From the NCBI GenBank assembly GCA_033852075.1, contig JAWSVC010000027.1, forward strand, positions 1 through 64,000: a stretch of DNA of 64,000 nucleotides. The letters are read 5' to 3'. The number at the start of each line of letters is the position of its first letter. Positions within the stretch are counted from its first letter, which is position 1. This DNA comes from QZLE01 sp033852075 (GTDB lineage Bacteria > Pseudomonadota > Gammaproteobacteria > QZLD01). The translations under genes were made by a program, and so were the position numbers. Of the stretch, positions 1 to 11,000 are shown piece after piece. The notes under the pieces were generated by a model. The model made no database searches and had not been told where the DNA came from. It saw nothing but the letters and a program-made list of their open reading frames with translations.

Positions 1-527
1 ATGCAAAATGGTCACAGGAAGAAGCCCGCACCGGAGATATCGTAAAACTAACTGCAGAAGCAGTTGGCTTTGAAGATGGCGAAAAGGCAAAAATCACCAT
101 CATGGAAATGGATCATGATGGAAATGATGATTTTATTGAAGAACTAGAAGCTGAAGTTCAAAGCGAAAAGATAAAGGCACAGTGGGAGTATTACTATACC
201 CCTGATGATGACGATGAAGTTGAAGACAAAAAGGCTCAAAAACGCGGATATACCACACCTGAGTATTATTTTATTGCTGAAGTATTAAATCAAAGCGCAA
301 GATCGCCATTATTGGAATTTAAGGATTACCTTGAAATTGAACTTCTGGATGACGAAGATCAACCAATAGCCGAAGCCAAATATAAATTACATTTAGGAAA
401 CGGAATAATACTACCTGGACAACTAGATGCTAACGGTTATGTAAAGATAAATGATATTCCTCCAGGAAAGTATCAAGTCACCTTTGATGATTACCCTGAA
501 GTAATCATAACTGAGGATGAACAATAG
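1..527 (+). CDS. C-terminal part of a type VI spike/effector-associated protein (5' partial)
   Basis: The reading frame is open from base 3, so the gene starts left of the window; about 174 residues are visible. The first part (W-x-EEA-x-TGD-x-V-x-L, then a strand-rich segment ending KIKAQWEYYY) looks like an Ig-like domain. It is followed by a very acidic linker. The end has the pattern G-x-LDANGYVKI-x-IPPGKYQVTFDD, a small beta-sandwich of the kind I associate with the C-terminal extensions of VgrG and other type VI tip proteins. It is the first visible gene of a tightly packed plus-strand operon. The family link is from pattern recall; the function of the missing N-terminal part is unknown. 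Confidence 0.6.
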   Translation, partial: AKWSQEEARTGDIVKLTAEAVGFEDGEKAKITIMEMDHDGNDDFIEELEAEVQSEKIKAQWEYYYTPDDDDEVEDKKAQKRGYTTPEYYFIAEVLNQSARSPLLEFKDYLEIELLDDEDQPIAEAKYKLHLGNGIILPGQLDANGYVKINDIPPGKYQVTFDDYPEVIITEDEQ

Positions 528-529
528 TT

Positions 530-1033
530 ATGGATAATCAAAAATTTCAAAAGATAGCAAGTGGAAAGAAAAATAAGCTGCAGGTAGCGGCGTATTTTAC
601 TGTTAATATTGAAATACACCAATCGGCAGATGAAACATTACAGCAATGCAATGAGCCACCAACAATAATCATTACAAAATACTCATCTCCAGATGCCGAA
701 ATAGATACTGAATCTGAAAAAAATATAATTATTAGTATTGACCAAAACCAATATGAACACAAAGAAGAAAGCGAGAAAAACAAACAGTTGAAAACAGCAT
801 ACATTGTGAAAAGAACTGATGAAAACTGGTACTCTTTATCAATCGCCACATGGAAACTAAAAGAAAATTTTCAAGGGGAAAAATTTCAAATCGTTTTCGA
901 TCCTAAAGATGGCGAAGCGCTAATACCTATATTTGTAGATCTAAAAGGAGATAATCCTTATGAGTTACCTGAAAACGTTGAACTAAAGCCTGAAGAACCT
1001 AACGATGATACACAAGAAACTGCCGCAGAATAA
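530..1033 (+). CDS. Hypothetical acidic protein, 167 aa
   Basis: Not recognised. The ATG lies 2 bases after the stop of the preceding gene, with a GAGGA-like stretch in the end of that gene as a possible ribosome site, so the two are translationally linked. The protein has no signal peptide and no membrane segment. It looks beta-rich in the middle and ends in a Glu/Pro/Asp-rich tail. Conserved catalytic motifs are not apparent. Its position between a spike-like protein and a lipoprotein suggests an accessory or chaperone-like role, but that rests on context only. Confidence 0.6.
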   Translation: MDNQKFQKIASGKKNKLQVAAYFTVNIEIHQSADETLQQCNEPPTIIITKYSSPDAEIDTESEKNIIISIDQNQYEHKEESEKNKQLKTAYIVKRTDENWYSLSIATWKLKENFQGEKFQIVFDPKDGEALIPIFVDLKGDNPYELPENVELKPEEPNDDTQETAAE

Positions 1034-1048
1034 TTTAAGAGTAAAACA

Positions 1049-2179
1049 ATGAATATTTGTACAAACTTTACATTTCGCAATTTCAAACTTTTATTGATTA
1101 CAGCAATTATCGGTGTTTCATTCATCGGTTGCAGCAATGACAATGAACCTAAACTTACTCCTGAACAAATAGAGGCGCAAAAAGCTGAGCAAAAAAGGCT
1201 GGAGATAAAATATACCGGCACAAGAGAGATGTGCGGCCCTAACTATAAAAACCAGCGCATGATCTATGAAAAGGAAGACTTTAACCAGCTTAAGCATTGG
1301 CAGATGTGTTTTCCACGCGAAGCTCCTTTAGATGATAAAGAGTTTTGGTCTGAACCACGCATAATGTTTGTTTGGAAAAAAGAAGATTACCCAGGCCAAC
1401 ACAGTCAAGACTATGATCCATCCATCTACTCAATGAGGCTTGATGGCACAGATATTCGTCTGGTTTTACGTTCAGAAGAGCTTGCAGGTGATGATCCTGG
1501 AACAATACGCCACCGCCCTGCTCGTTCACCAGACAATAGATATATCGCATATGGGTATGATAATGGTAGTGATCTATATAAAGTTTTATACGATGTTAAA
1601 GAGAAAAAGCGCATCAAACTAATCGATGGTGGAGCTGAATCGAATTTCATCTGGACACATGATAGTGAAAACCTAATCTTTTATGTTGATGATAAAATGA
1701 AGAACTATCATGTTCCAAACAAAACCATAACTAATCGCCCTCTGGTCTATTCCAGCGGTGGTACATTACATTTATTAGAAGACAAAAAAACATTTTTAGC
1801 AACACGATATGACCGCTTGGAGTATTCTGATTTCGATGGCAATAAAATAAAAACCATTAAGCTGCCACACATTGATGAGCACGACAAATGGGACTTTGAA
1901 GAGTTTTCGCCTCATAGCAAATATTTTTATTATTTTAGCCAACTAAAAGGCTATATCTTTGACATTAAGGAAAAGAAAATAGTTTACAAATATACAAATG
2001 ATCGAACAGCACCAATTAACGGCATTTTTCTTATGCCTTACAGTACAAAAATAGTTTTTAACTCTCCCCGAAAAGGGCTTACTGAACACGATTTTATTAA
2101 TGATACTAGAAAAATTTTAACTCCTAACATGGGCATTTCATTTCCATCATTAATAAATTTTAAACCGAATAACCAATAG
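1049..2179 (+). CDS. Predicted lipoprotein with TolB/PD40-like beta-propeller
   Basis: The N-terminus has basic residues, a hydrophobic stretch (residues about 12-26) and a lipobox-like FIGC, so export and lipidation at that cysteine are likely. The mature part contains repeats of the form SPDNRYIAYGYDNG followed by DVKEKKRIKLIDGG, and later HDSENLIFY and FSPHSKYFYYFSQ. This is the rhythm of PD40/TolB-type propeller blades. At 376 residues it can hold about five or six blades. It sits 15 bases after the previous gene and 20 before the next, in the same operon. A scaffold or binding role at the envelope is likely; the partner is unknown. Confidence 0.65.
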   Translation: MNICTNFTFRNFKLLLITAIIGVSFIGCSNDNEPKLTPEQIEAQKAEQKRLEIKYTGTREMCGPNYKNQRMIYEKEDFNQLKHWQMCFPREAPLDDKEFWSEPRIMFVWKKEDYPGQHSQDYDPSIYSMRLDGTDIRLVLRSEELAGDDPGTIRHRPARSPDNRYIAYGYDNGSDLYKVLYDVKEKKRIKLIDGGAESNFIWTHDSENLIFYVDDKMKNYHVPNKTITNRPLVYSSGGTLHLLEDKKTFLATRYDRLEYSDFDGNKIKTIKLPHIDEHDKWDFEEFSPHSKYFYYFSQLKGYIFDIKEKKIVYKYTNDRTAPINGIFLMPYSTKIVFNSPRKGLTEHDFINDTRKILTPNMGISFPSLINFKPNNQ

Positions 2180-2199
2180 GCTCAAACAGAGAAAGTAAT

Positions 2200-5100
2200 A
2201 TGACTGACAGTAAATCAAACGCAGGGAATAAAACAGAGCAAAAGCAGAAAGGTAAAGCCAACCTAATTGCACCAGAGCTGTTTTTATTCTCCGGATATAT
2301 GGTTAAAGAAAAGCTGGTCAGAAAAAACATCTCCCCCATTCAAAATCAATTACTTTATGTCGGTAAAAAGGGTGAAAAAGCATCCAATCCCAATAATACT
2401 CCTGTTTTAAAAACTGACGAAAAGGGGATGATATTCCACTTTAACGGTAAAGAGAAAACTAACTTTGCCAAACGCACCCCTTTTCGTGGTGGAAATATAA
2501 AGGGGTTCTCTCCTGTAAATGAAATAGAAGCACTAATACCGCCGGCAGATATGGTATGCCGATCAGCATTTAGCAATGACAACTGGCTTAGTGACTTTAA
2601 TGATAAGATGCAGGAAAAGATAAAATCCGATACCAATATAGAGATACCCAAATTAAAACTCACATCAGTTAAAAGATCTGAACTGCGCCAACCACAAAAT
2701 ACTGAATCAGATAAAGAGTATCGCCAATGGTACAACACTATTAATGGCAATGACATTTACGGCTACATCATGCCCAAAACAAGAGCCATATTCCTTGTAT
2801 TCAATCTAGATATTGTTGATGGGGCTAATACCAGCATAAAAGTATGGAAAGCAGACGGTAAAGCAATAATTATTAAAGCAGATGAAATCAAAACCGCTAA
2901 ATATGATAATCCGGAAAATAAAAGCGTTCTGCATATTGCTACATTAACCGGTACTGATTCTGATTTACCCAAGGGTACTTATAAAATTGAGGTTAGACTT
3001 CCTAAAAACAGCAGCGACAATAAACACTGGAATAGTCGTTCTGCCGGTAATTCAAAGCTAAATATCCAAGGTACAGATAGCTATACCCTAAGTTTCAATA
3101 TTAAATTTGACATCCAAAATATTGCAGGGGAATTCAGTATTGTTAATGCAGACCCTATATCTTTAGAAGAAGCTCTTATTAAGCAATATCCACAATACTA
3201 TAACTATTTGCTAACTGATAAATTGCTGGAGACTAATCCAGAGCTTCAAAAAAATGAAGCCGGAGATGGATCAAACACTCAGCCTAAATCCAAAGGACAT
3301 GTTTTAACACCAATGTTAAACATGTGGAATACATCCAAGGATATTGCTGGCCTTGCCAATAAAACTATAAATACAAAATCACCGTCAGAATTCTTAAAAA
3401 TGCTGACACATACAATACATGATAAGTACAAACAAAATGAGAATCAGAAACTTCGTCAAGCAATTGATTTGGTTTATCAAACAAAATCAACTGTAGATGC
3501 GTGGAATGACCTACGTGGCTCTATGGAAGATTTATTGAAACAAGTATATGGTGTCAAAAGTATAGATGAAAAAATATCTACAATTAACCTTGCTAAAATA
3601 CTTTATAGTAAAGACTCCTCAATTAGAAAAAGCGCCTCATCTGCAATACTGGGTAAAAAACTAGAAGAATATGCAAGCTTAAGAAATGAAAAAGCATGGA
3701 AGGCTTGGATTGCAAATCCAGACAATCTTGATCCGGATTATAAATTAAAACTAGGAAGTGCTTTAGATATTTCTGAAAAAACTATGAAATTCATCGGTAA
3801 ATCTCTCGATGTAATAGACATAGCTACTGGTCTGCTTTCGGTGGCAGATTCATGTTTTTCCCTGGGATTAGCCCATAATGAACTTGAAACATCTAAAAAA
3901 ACATTAAATGACTTTACTGAAGAATACCTACACTTTTTAGGTAAAAAAACAACAGCAAAAGAGACAGAAATTGAAATCAGGTTTGCTGGTAATAGTGCTG
4001 ATTTATCTCTTACAGCTATAGACCAACTAACAAAAGAAGCATTACCTCTTTTAAAAGATAATAAGAATCAGATATCAATATTCGGCTATACAGACACTGT
4101 AGGTACTTTACAAGAAAACCAAAAATTAGCGAAAGATAGAGCCAACGCACTTAAAGATTGGATAGTTAAAGAGGCTAAAATTGATGCATCCCAAATTCAT
4201 ACCCTTGCTTTTGGAGAGCATGACCCTAAGATTCCAAATCCGAAAGATACATTAGAATTTTCATGTGCAGAGAACAGGCGATGCGTTGTATTTATTACAA
4301 ATCAAATTCGTAAAGAAAATACAGCTCCATGTAGACACGCAATCGACACGCTGGAAAAAAATCGATATATCACAGTAACTCAACATATGAAAGTCGCTGA
4401 AGCGATTGTAGATTTACTGGAAAAAGCTGCCGACTTTGCCCTGGCTGTTGCATCAATAATTCCTATCACTGCACCTGCCGCCATGGCTATTTCATTAGCA
4501 AAAGAAGCAACCAACTTAGCCAAATCCATTGATTCCTTTTGCTTTAATGATGCGCTTCAAAAATTTGCAGCAGGTAATAAAATTTCTACAGATTTACTAT
4601 TTGACTCATATTCAAACCAAACCCTTATAAGAGATTTGTACAACGACACTAAAGAAAAAAATAGCATCAGTGACACTAGCCTATCTAACATTCAACTTAG
4701 ATTAAGAGCCGAAGCTATTAGCGGATTTTTACGCCTTGTAGTCAGAGCCTCTCTTGCCGGGAAAGATAAATTTGAGAAAAAACTATTTGAAGACTACAAA
4801 ATTGAAGCCTATATAAAGAACTTTATTCTCAATGATGGATGGAATATGCCATTACACCCTCCAATTGCAATTTCAATGGATGAATTTTGGTTATTCGCGG
4901 TCAATAAACACAATAAAGATTCTGAGAAAGCGGTTGAGAATTTTGGTTTAGATGAAAATTATGGATTAATTAACGCTAAAAAAATTATTGATATGCTTCC
5001 ACCAGGAAGCATCATCAGCATAGGAGCTGAATATATAGAATTAGCACGACAATATGAAGAAAGTGGTTTTCAAGCCAAAGGAGTAATCATCAATCAAATG

Positions 5101-7251
5101 TACATGATGTCTATTACAGACAAGGTTCCTTATCATGTTAAGTCTAGCTTCCAAGATGATTATCCAATTCACCATATAGCAACCAAAGAATATACAAAAC
5201 TGGTTAATGACATAAATCCTGATTTTTCAGGGCTTAGCACTAAAATATATGAACATATGGCCATTTATTTTATGGACAAGGATGGCAAATGGAAATCATT
5301 AGCGGCTCATGAACTTGAGCAGTATAAAAAAGACAAAGAGAATCTTAAAAATCCAGTAGTCTATAAGAATAGCATTGATTTAAATGTAGATGATCAATTT
5401 GGTTTTTGGACCACTATGGCAAATTCGTATATGTCATCAGGAATCAGCCGTTTTATGTTTAGTAACCAAAAACGACTATATTCAATGTCATCAATTTCTC
5501 CCACAACGCCAATTAAAATAATTATCGCTTTTAAAAATAAATCTGATGACGATGAAGAGATTGTTGATGGAATAACACCTGTTTCTGTACAGCTTCACAG
5601 ATATGATAATTTTATGGATATCGATGGCCCTAAATATAAAACAATAGCCAGAAGGCTGATGCCAAAGGATTTTGATGGATTACCAGATATATCAGATGAT
5701 CATATAGAAACTCTTACCGGTATCAGAAATAACAAACAAATTAGTGAAGGAATGTATGGATGTGTTATTGAGCCTTTCTTCCAATTAGGGCTTATTACCC
5801 GAGCTGGCATCAAACCATGTGCTGATATTAGCTCATCTTACGATCTTAAAAAGCAAATTGAAAATAGTGATTTCAAAGACATGAAGTATGGATTCACATG
5901 TGTAGTTGGAAGTAATGAATCTACAAAAATAAAAGTCCCTTTCCATACCAAAAAATATTGGGACAGCTCAATAAAATCAGTTGATTCATTCGATGATGAA
6001 ATCACTGTATCACTTGACAATAATGATATCGAACAAAAGAAATTACTAAATAAATCTTTCTTAAATAATAACGCAACAAATAAAACAACTTATCCTGAAT
6101 TCTTTACCGGAAATATTAAAGCAACTTCTTTTATCCGGATTGAAGGAGACAAATCACAATTCATACCATCCCAGCCATATCTTAATGACGTTAATGAACT
6201 AACAAATCAGAGTCTTAAAGGACTGATAATAGAAAAAGAAAGATATACGGCATTGCCATTAATGGATGAACATTACCGCCTTTCTATCAAAAATTTTGAC
6301 TGGAACACACCTGTTGACTTTGCGATAACATTAGCATGCAGCAAACCAATGTTTGATGAATATAATGGTTTAAAGCAAATTCCTGACAGCATAAAAGCTT
6401 CATCCTCCTTAATTAATTCCGGTGATGCAATTAGTAATGTTACTGGTACACCTCTTGATAAAATGCCTCTGCGGTTACTGGGGCGTGTCACCGGGGTACT
6501 GATGCCAGGAATACCCGATAATGAAATTGGCCAACAATTTATAGATATTGCCAAAAAACTAACGATTGAAATTGAAGAAGGGAAAAAATCTACCAGTTCT
6601 CTTTCCGCTGCTGAAAAGAGTGCGCTAGATGAATACAATAAAAAAGCAAAAGGATCTCACAAAGTAATTTTCTATAACTTTACACCAATGGCTAACAAAA
6701 TCACTCAAGAAAGCGCGGAGATATTAAAATACCTGTCTAGTCCTCATAAAAAATTCTCAGCTAATAAAAAGTTGCGACTTCATATGAATGGAGCCAGCTT
6801 TGATTCAGTCCAAACTATGATTTCTCCATACAAGCATCTTGATCAAATTCTACCCAGTGGCTATTTATCAGCTTATGATACTAATGACTCATACTATATT
6901 TTTGCAGCTTCGAAGAGTATGTCATATGAGCACCCTCTTACAGGGGAAAAGATTAACTCAATCAGACCATTTGGTGAAACGGATGGTATTGGTGAAAAGT
7001 TCTATGAATATAGACTTAAAGAGCTTCGTACCTCAGGTAATTCTGCAGGCGGCAAACCAATAGACATCAATAAATCTATTTTCAGATTCTCTGCAAAAAA
7101 TGCAATATCAGCATTAAAACCTGGAGCTAAGTTCTTAAATGATCCTAATTGGAAGGAAAAACATCCTGATTGGGAACAAGAAATCAAAGACTGGATTGAA
7201 AAAGAACCAACCAGAACAAATGGACCTCAAACACTATTCAAAGAAGAATGA
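2200..7251 (+). CDS. Giant protein with internal OmpA-like domain, 1683 aa
   Basis: No N-terminal signal peptide is visible. An OmpA-like (peptidoglycan-binding) domain lies at about residues 587-705: a strand with I-x-FAGNSADLS, then IFGYTDTVGTLQENQKLAKDR, RANALKDWIV and a C-terminal ENRRCVVFI strand. A hydrophobic Ala-rich stretch follows at about residues 745-775. The N-terminal third is beta-rich with a jelly-roll-like segment (residues about 190-270). The last 900 residues match no family I recognise. Its stop codon overlaps the next start in an ATGA arrangement, so the two are translationally coupled. OmpA domains inside large cytoplasm-starting proteins occur in secretion-system effectors; that reading is inference. 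The open reading frame is intact over 5 kb, which argues for function. Confidence 0.75.
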   Translation: MTDSKSNAGNKTEQKQKGKANLIAPELFLFSGYMVKEKLVRKNISPIQNQLLYVGKKGEKASNPNNTPVLKTDEKGMIFHFNGKEKTNFAKRTPFRGGNIKGFSPVNEIEALIPPADMVCRSAFSNDNWLSDFNDKMQEKIKSDTNIEIPKLKLTSVKRSELRQPQNTESDKEYRQWYNTINGNDIYGYIMPKTRAIFLVFNLDIVDGANTSIKVWKADGKAIIIKADEIKTAKYDNPENKSVLHIATLTGTDSDLPKGTYKIEVRLPKNSSDNKHWNSRSAGNSKLNIQGTDSYTLSFNIKFDIQNIAGEFSIVNADPISLEEALIKQYPQYYNYLLTDKLLETNPELQKNEAGDGSNTQPKSKGHVLTPMLNMWNTSKDIAGLANKTINTKSPSEFLKMLTHTIHDKYKQNENQKLRQAIDLVYQTKSTVDAWNDLRGSMEDLLKQVYGVKSIDEKISTINLAKILYSKDSSIRKSASSAILGKKLEEYASLRNEKAWKAWIANPDNLDPDYKLKLGSALDISEKTMKFIGKSLDVIDIATGLLSVADSCFSLGLAHNELETSKKTLNDFTEEYLHFLGKKTTAKETEIEIRFAGNSADLSLTAIDQLTKEALPLLKDNKNQISIFGYTDTVGTLQENQKLAKDRANALKDWIVKEAKIDASQIHTLAFGEHDPKIPNPKDTLEFSCAENRRCVVFITNQIRKENTAPCRHAIDTLEKNRYITVTQHMKVAEAIVDLLEKAADFALAVASIIPITAPAAMAISLAKEATNLAKSIDSFCFNDALQKFAAGNKISTDLLFDSYSNQTLIRDLYNDTKEKNSISDTSLSNIQLRLRAEAISGFLRLVVRASLAGKDKFEKKLFEDYKIEAYIKNFILNDGWNMPLHPPIAISMDEFWLFAVNKHNKDSEKAVENFGLDENYGLINAKKIIDMLPPGSIISIGAEYIELARQYEESGFQAKGVIINQMYMMSITDKVPYHVKSSFQDDYPIHHIATKEYTKLVNDINPDFSGLSTKIYEHMAIYFMDKDGKWKSLAAHELEQYKKDKENLKNPVVYKNSIDLNVDDQFGFWTTMANSYMSSGISRFMFSNQKRLYSMSSISPTTPIKIIIAFKNKSDDDEEIVDGITPVSVQLHRYDNFMDIDGPKYKTIARRLMPKDFDGLPDISDDHIETLTGIRNNKQISEGMYGCVIEPFFQLGLITRAGIKPCADISSSYDLKKQIENSDFKDMKYGFTCVVGSNESTKIKVPFHTKKYWDSSIKSVDSFDDEITVSLDNNDIEQKKLLNKSFLNNNATNKTTYPEFFTGNIKATSFIRIEGDKSQFIPSQPYLNDVNELTNQSLKGLIIEKERYTALPLMDEHYRLSIKNFDWNTPVDFAITLACSKPMFDEYNGLKQIPDSIKASSSLINSGDAISNVTGTPLDKMPLRLLGRVTGVLMPGIPDNEIGQQFIDIAKKLTIEIEEGKKSTSSLSAAEKSALDEYNKKAKGSHKVIFYNFTPMANKITQESAEILKYLSSPHKKFSANKKLRLHMNGASFDSVQTMISPYKHLDQILPSGYLSAYDTNDSYYIFAASKSMSYEHPLTGEKINSIRPFGETDGIGEKFYEYRLKELRTSGNSAGGKPIDINKSIFRFSAKNAISALKPGAKFLNDPNWKEKHPDWEQEIKDWIEKEPTRTNGPQTLFKEE

Positions 7252-8027
7252 GTGATAAAATAATGACAGCAGAATACAAACGCCAAACAGAACAGACTCA
7301 TAAAATTGATCTTGCCTCCAGCATTACCAGATTGCATTGGCTGAAAAAAGAGGCTCCTGTCAATCACGAAGTTAAATTCGAACTTGAGACGGACAAGGTT
7401 GCCGACAATACAGTTGTAACTTTTGAGATCAAAGATGTATCCGGCAATGTTAATGAGACCATTACTGAAAAAGTTCGCAAAAACAAGTACGAAGGTCGTT
7501 TCAAAATCCCAGAAGAAGCTGAAGATAAATTAACAATTACAGCCAAAATTGAAGAATATGGACTTGAAGCAAAATCAAAAGATCTGCTTGTATTACAAAA
7601 CTTTACTATTAACTTAGTAGATGAATATAAAAATGAAATTGATGAACTCAAAACATTCGATCAACTTTCATATTTAATTATTACCGACACTGGCAAACAA
7701 TATAATGGCAAAGTAGAAAATCGTGCCATCAATGCTCGTAACATCCACTTCGCTAAAGAATTGAAACTTCAGCTATTGGTTAGCGATCCTACGGAAGAGA
7801 TCGACAAATCTATAAAATATTTAGACAGCAAAGAAACATCATCCACTACTGCTAGACAGAATTTCAATAACGGAAGCGGTTCCAGCAGCAAAAATACTAA
7901 CCATGCGAATACTGGTGAAACAGATGCAGATTTTTATGATTTCATAAACTTTGTTCGCACAACATATAACAACCTCAAATCGCCAGTTTCAACAACAATA
8001 GATTTGATGCAAAACTTTACTAAATAA
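7248..8027 (+). CDS. Ig-like domain protein coupled to the giant OmpA-domain protein, 259 aa
   Basis: The start overlaps the upstream stop by 4 bases (ATGA). Residues about 25-105 form a strand-rich segment beginning W-x-KKEAPVNHEVKFELETD and ending EEYGLEAKSKDLLVL. The W, A and alternating acidic/hydrophobic pattern resembles the Ig-like segment of the truncated gene at the left edge. The rest predicts a mixed alpha/beta domain followed by a Ser/Asn/Gly-rich linker (about 200-222) and a short helical C-terminus. No signal peptide or enzyme motif is present. Tight coupling suggests it binds or accompanies the giant protein, for example as an adaptor; this is inferred from gene order. Confidence 0.65.
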   Translation: MSDKIMTAEYKRQTEQTHKIDLASSITRLHWLKKEAPVNHEVKFELETDKVADNTVVTFEIKDVSGNVNETITEKVRKNKYEGRFKIPEEAEDKLTITAKIEEYGLEAKSKDLLVLQNFTINLVDEYKNEIDELKTFDQLSYLIITDTGKQYNGKVENRAINARNIHFAKELKLQLLVSDPTEEIDKSIKYLDSKETSSTTARQNFNNGSGSSSKNTNHANTGETDADFYDFINFVRTTYNNLKSPVSTTIDLMQNFTK

Positions 8028-8052
8028 AAGGTTTGGTTTTTAGGGTATAAAA

Positions 8053-11000
8053 ATGAATAATTTAGAATTTAACATTAAAAAAACCGACTTAAGCAAAGAC
8101 GACAAAGGTAATAATGCGCTAGAACTGGGGATAAAAAGTACAGATGCAATGATACTTCACCCATCTTTTTGCTGCCCAGTGGTTGTTGAAGAAGGAAAAC
8201 CCATAACCATTTTCCTACTAACCGGCTCTGACTTTTATGACATGTTTGCAGCAGAGGTTGAAGCAAGACCTATAGCAACAATTAGTATTATAAAACTTGT
8301 TCCAACAATAAATTTTGAAAAAGTCGTCCAAGGAACAAAAGGTGGTGGATTTATAAAGAGGCACATAAATCAGATGTTGAATTTTCAACATTGGGAACAA
8401 GATCTGATGTGTGTTCCTCCACAAAAACCTATATACGATACTTTTACAGATGCACAAAACAATATCGAAGTTACTTATTTGGATGAACTTAAAGAACCAT
8501 GCGGGCTAAAAGATAAAAGCGGTATAATATTCGCTAACATGCGTGAATCATCCTTCAAAAAATACGTGCAGGATGAAGGATTTAAATACCTGTTTCAGGT
8601 TGAACTTTGGCGTGCAGATAATCTCTCTCAAGGTCTTTATGACCTTTCATGGATAACCAAAAACGACAACGTATTTGACGACTTCTCAGAAAAAGAAAAA
8701 GAAGCTCCATCAGATACTGTAGAATTCTACGAAAAACAAGACCAGATAACTCGCAAATACATCTGTGAAGATGAAAAGCGTAAAGGCTTTACCCATGCTT
8801 ATAAAATTGGTGATGAAGATAATGATTTCGAATTTGAGTTTGATCCGAAAGCACCAATCCAAAACCACCATCCTGTATATGTTGTAGAAAAGGGAAAGAA
8901 AAAACTAAACATCGGCCACCTTTCTGATGTGCATGTTTCATCCAAACAATTTGCATACCAAACCTGCAAAGCCAAAGTAATTCCAGGATGCGAAGACTCC
9001 CCGGAAATAGGCAGCATGGTAAATATTTCCTTTTACACTTTGCGTGACCTGATGGATAGCTTTGGTAAAGATGCCGATATTGATTTGCTTATCTTTACCG
9101 GAGATTTAATTGACCACGGCCGTAACTACAATCCCAAAAGTAAATTCATAAATAATCCAGATGCAAAAACCGGTGACATTTGGGACCAAATGACTCTGGA
9201 TAATATAGACAAAAAATTTGAAGATGGTGAAGATGCAGGCAAAGAGATGTATCCTCACTCCATCGACAACGTGCTTGTATATAGTCTTTTTAGAAGATAT
9301 TACAAAAAATATAAAAAACCTATACTTTTAGTTTCAGGTAACCACGAATGCTATACCCTACCCTACGGCATATCACCCAGGGCAGATATGGCGGCAGGAG
9401 CAAAATCCACTATAAGATCAATACCATATATTGAAACAATCACCGGAGCAGCAGCCGGAGCTGTAGTTGGCGGTATACCTGGCGCTATAACTGGCGGAGC
9501 TATTGGGTATTCTGGAGATACTCAGAAAAAACCGATGACCATAGAACAGATAATTCAAGAAGCAAATGAACGCCGCAAGGAAGACTGGTTAAAAAGAACT
9601 GCAAAAGAAAGTGAAGACAAAAACATAGATAGAAAAAGAGCCAACGAAGGGATTCCGGCAGATAACAATTTAACTATATACGAAGCTATTCTCATGTATG
9701 GCCCAGACTATAACATGGTACCCATGAGCGGATTCACTGATAACGATGACTGTAAAAATTTTAAACCTGAAAATCTAAACTGGTTTTACAACATTTTTAC
9801 ACCTCTTGAAGATTTCGTTATTTCATATAATAACCAACAAAACTTCATAGGCTTAGGGTGGAAGGATAGAGAACGTTTTATCTCTCTAGGCAGCATGAGA
9901 ACATTTGGAGGCCTCTTGCCAAGAGCACCAGAAGCTGTTACCAATGAACAGCTGGAACTTATTAAAACCGCAGTTAAAAAAGAAAGCGGCGATAATATCC
10001 TCCTAAGCCACTTTACCTTTGCCAACTACGCTGCTTCAAAAGGGATAGAAAGCGAAGGAGAAATTAACTATAACGATAGTTTTAAAAGTGACTCAGACGA
10101 TTGTTGTACAGGCACCTTCGAAAGCAACCGCTACGAAGTCTATAAAATGATCGTCTGCGATAAAAAAATCAAATACACTTTATCAGGCCACTCGCACAGA
10201 AACGGTATATATATATGCACTGACTCCGACTCATCCTGGCTTCCGGGGCGTTACTATTTTAAAACCCAGACTATTCCATTAGACATGCAATCACTAGAGT
10301 ATGATGAAATTCTCGATGACGAACTTTCTTCATGCACAAAAATGATCGTCTCATCCAGTGGTGGCAACATTGGAAAACAAAACTTCAATAATGAATTATT
10401 CAATTGGAGCATAGACTATCCGTCCGGCACATCTATTAAATACGATAACAATGATAAAGAAATGATCAAAATAGTAAGAGCAGAAAAGGCAAAACCAAGG
10501 TTTGCAGTAGCTCTTGAATATGCAGATATAGTTGGTCGAGATCAACTTGATAAAGATGCGGGAATTTTTAAATATATAAAACTTTCTGAATATGGAAACG
10601 AACTTGAATTAGAGATTAATTCTGAACTTGATATCCCATTAAATGACGAAGGATTTATTCAGCAGATCAGTCTTTATATAAATAAGGGGATCAATCAAGA
10701 ATTTGCTTTTAAATACAATAATACTGTCGACACATCTAAATTCACAGTTATTGATATAGACACCGAAGATTTAGAAGAAATTTTTGAGTCAGATATTCCA
10801 AAATTGAACTCAAGTGAATTTAATGTATTCCTATCACTTAAATTGAAACAAATATCTGATCCATGTTTTAATTATTATGATTTTGAAAAACCTTTAAATA
10901 TCAGATCACAAATAATATCAGTAAAGCAACGAATGAAAGAGATATTAGCAGAAAAAAACATGCAAACCATTACAGGCATAACTTATAATACTCAACTTCA

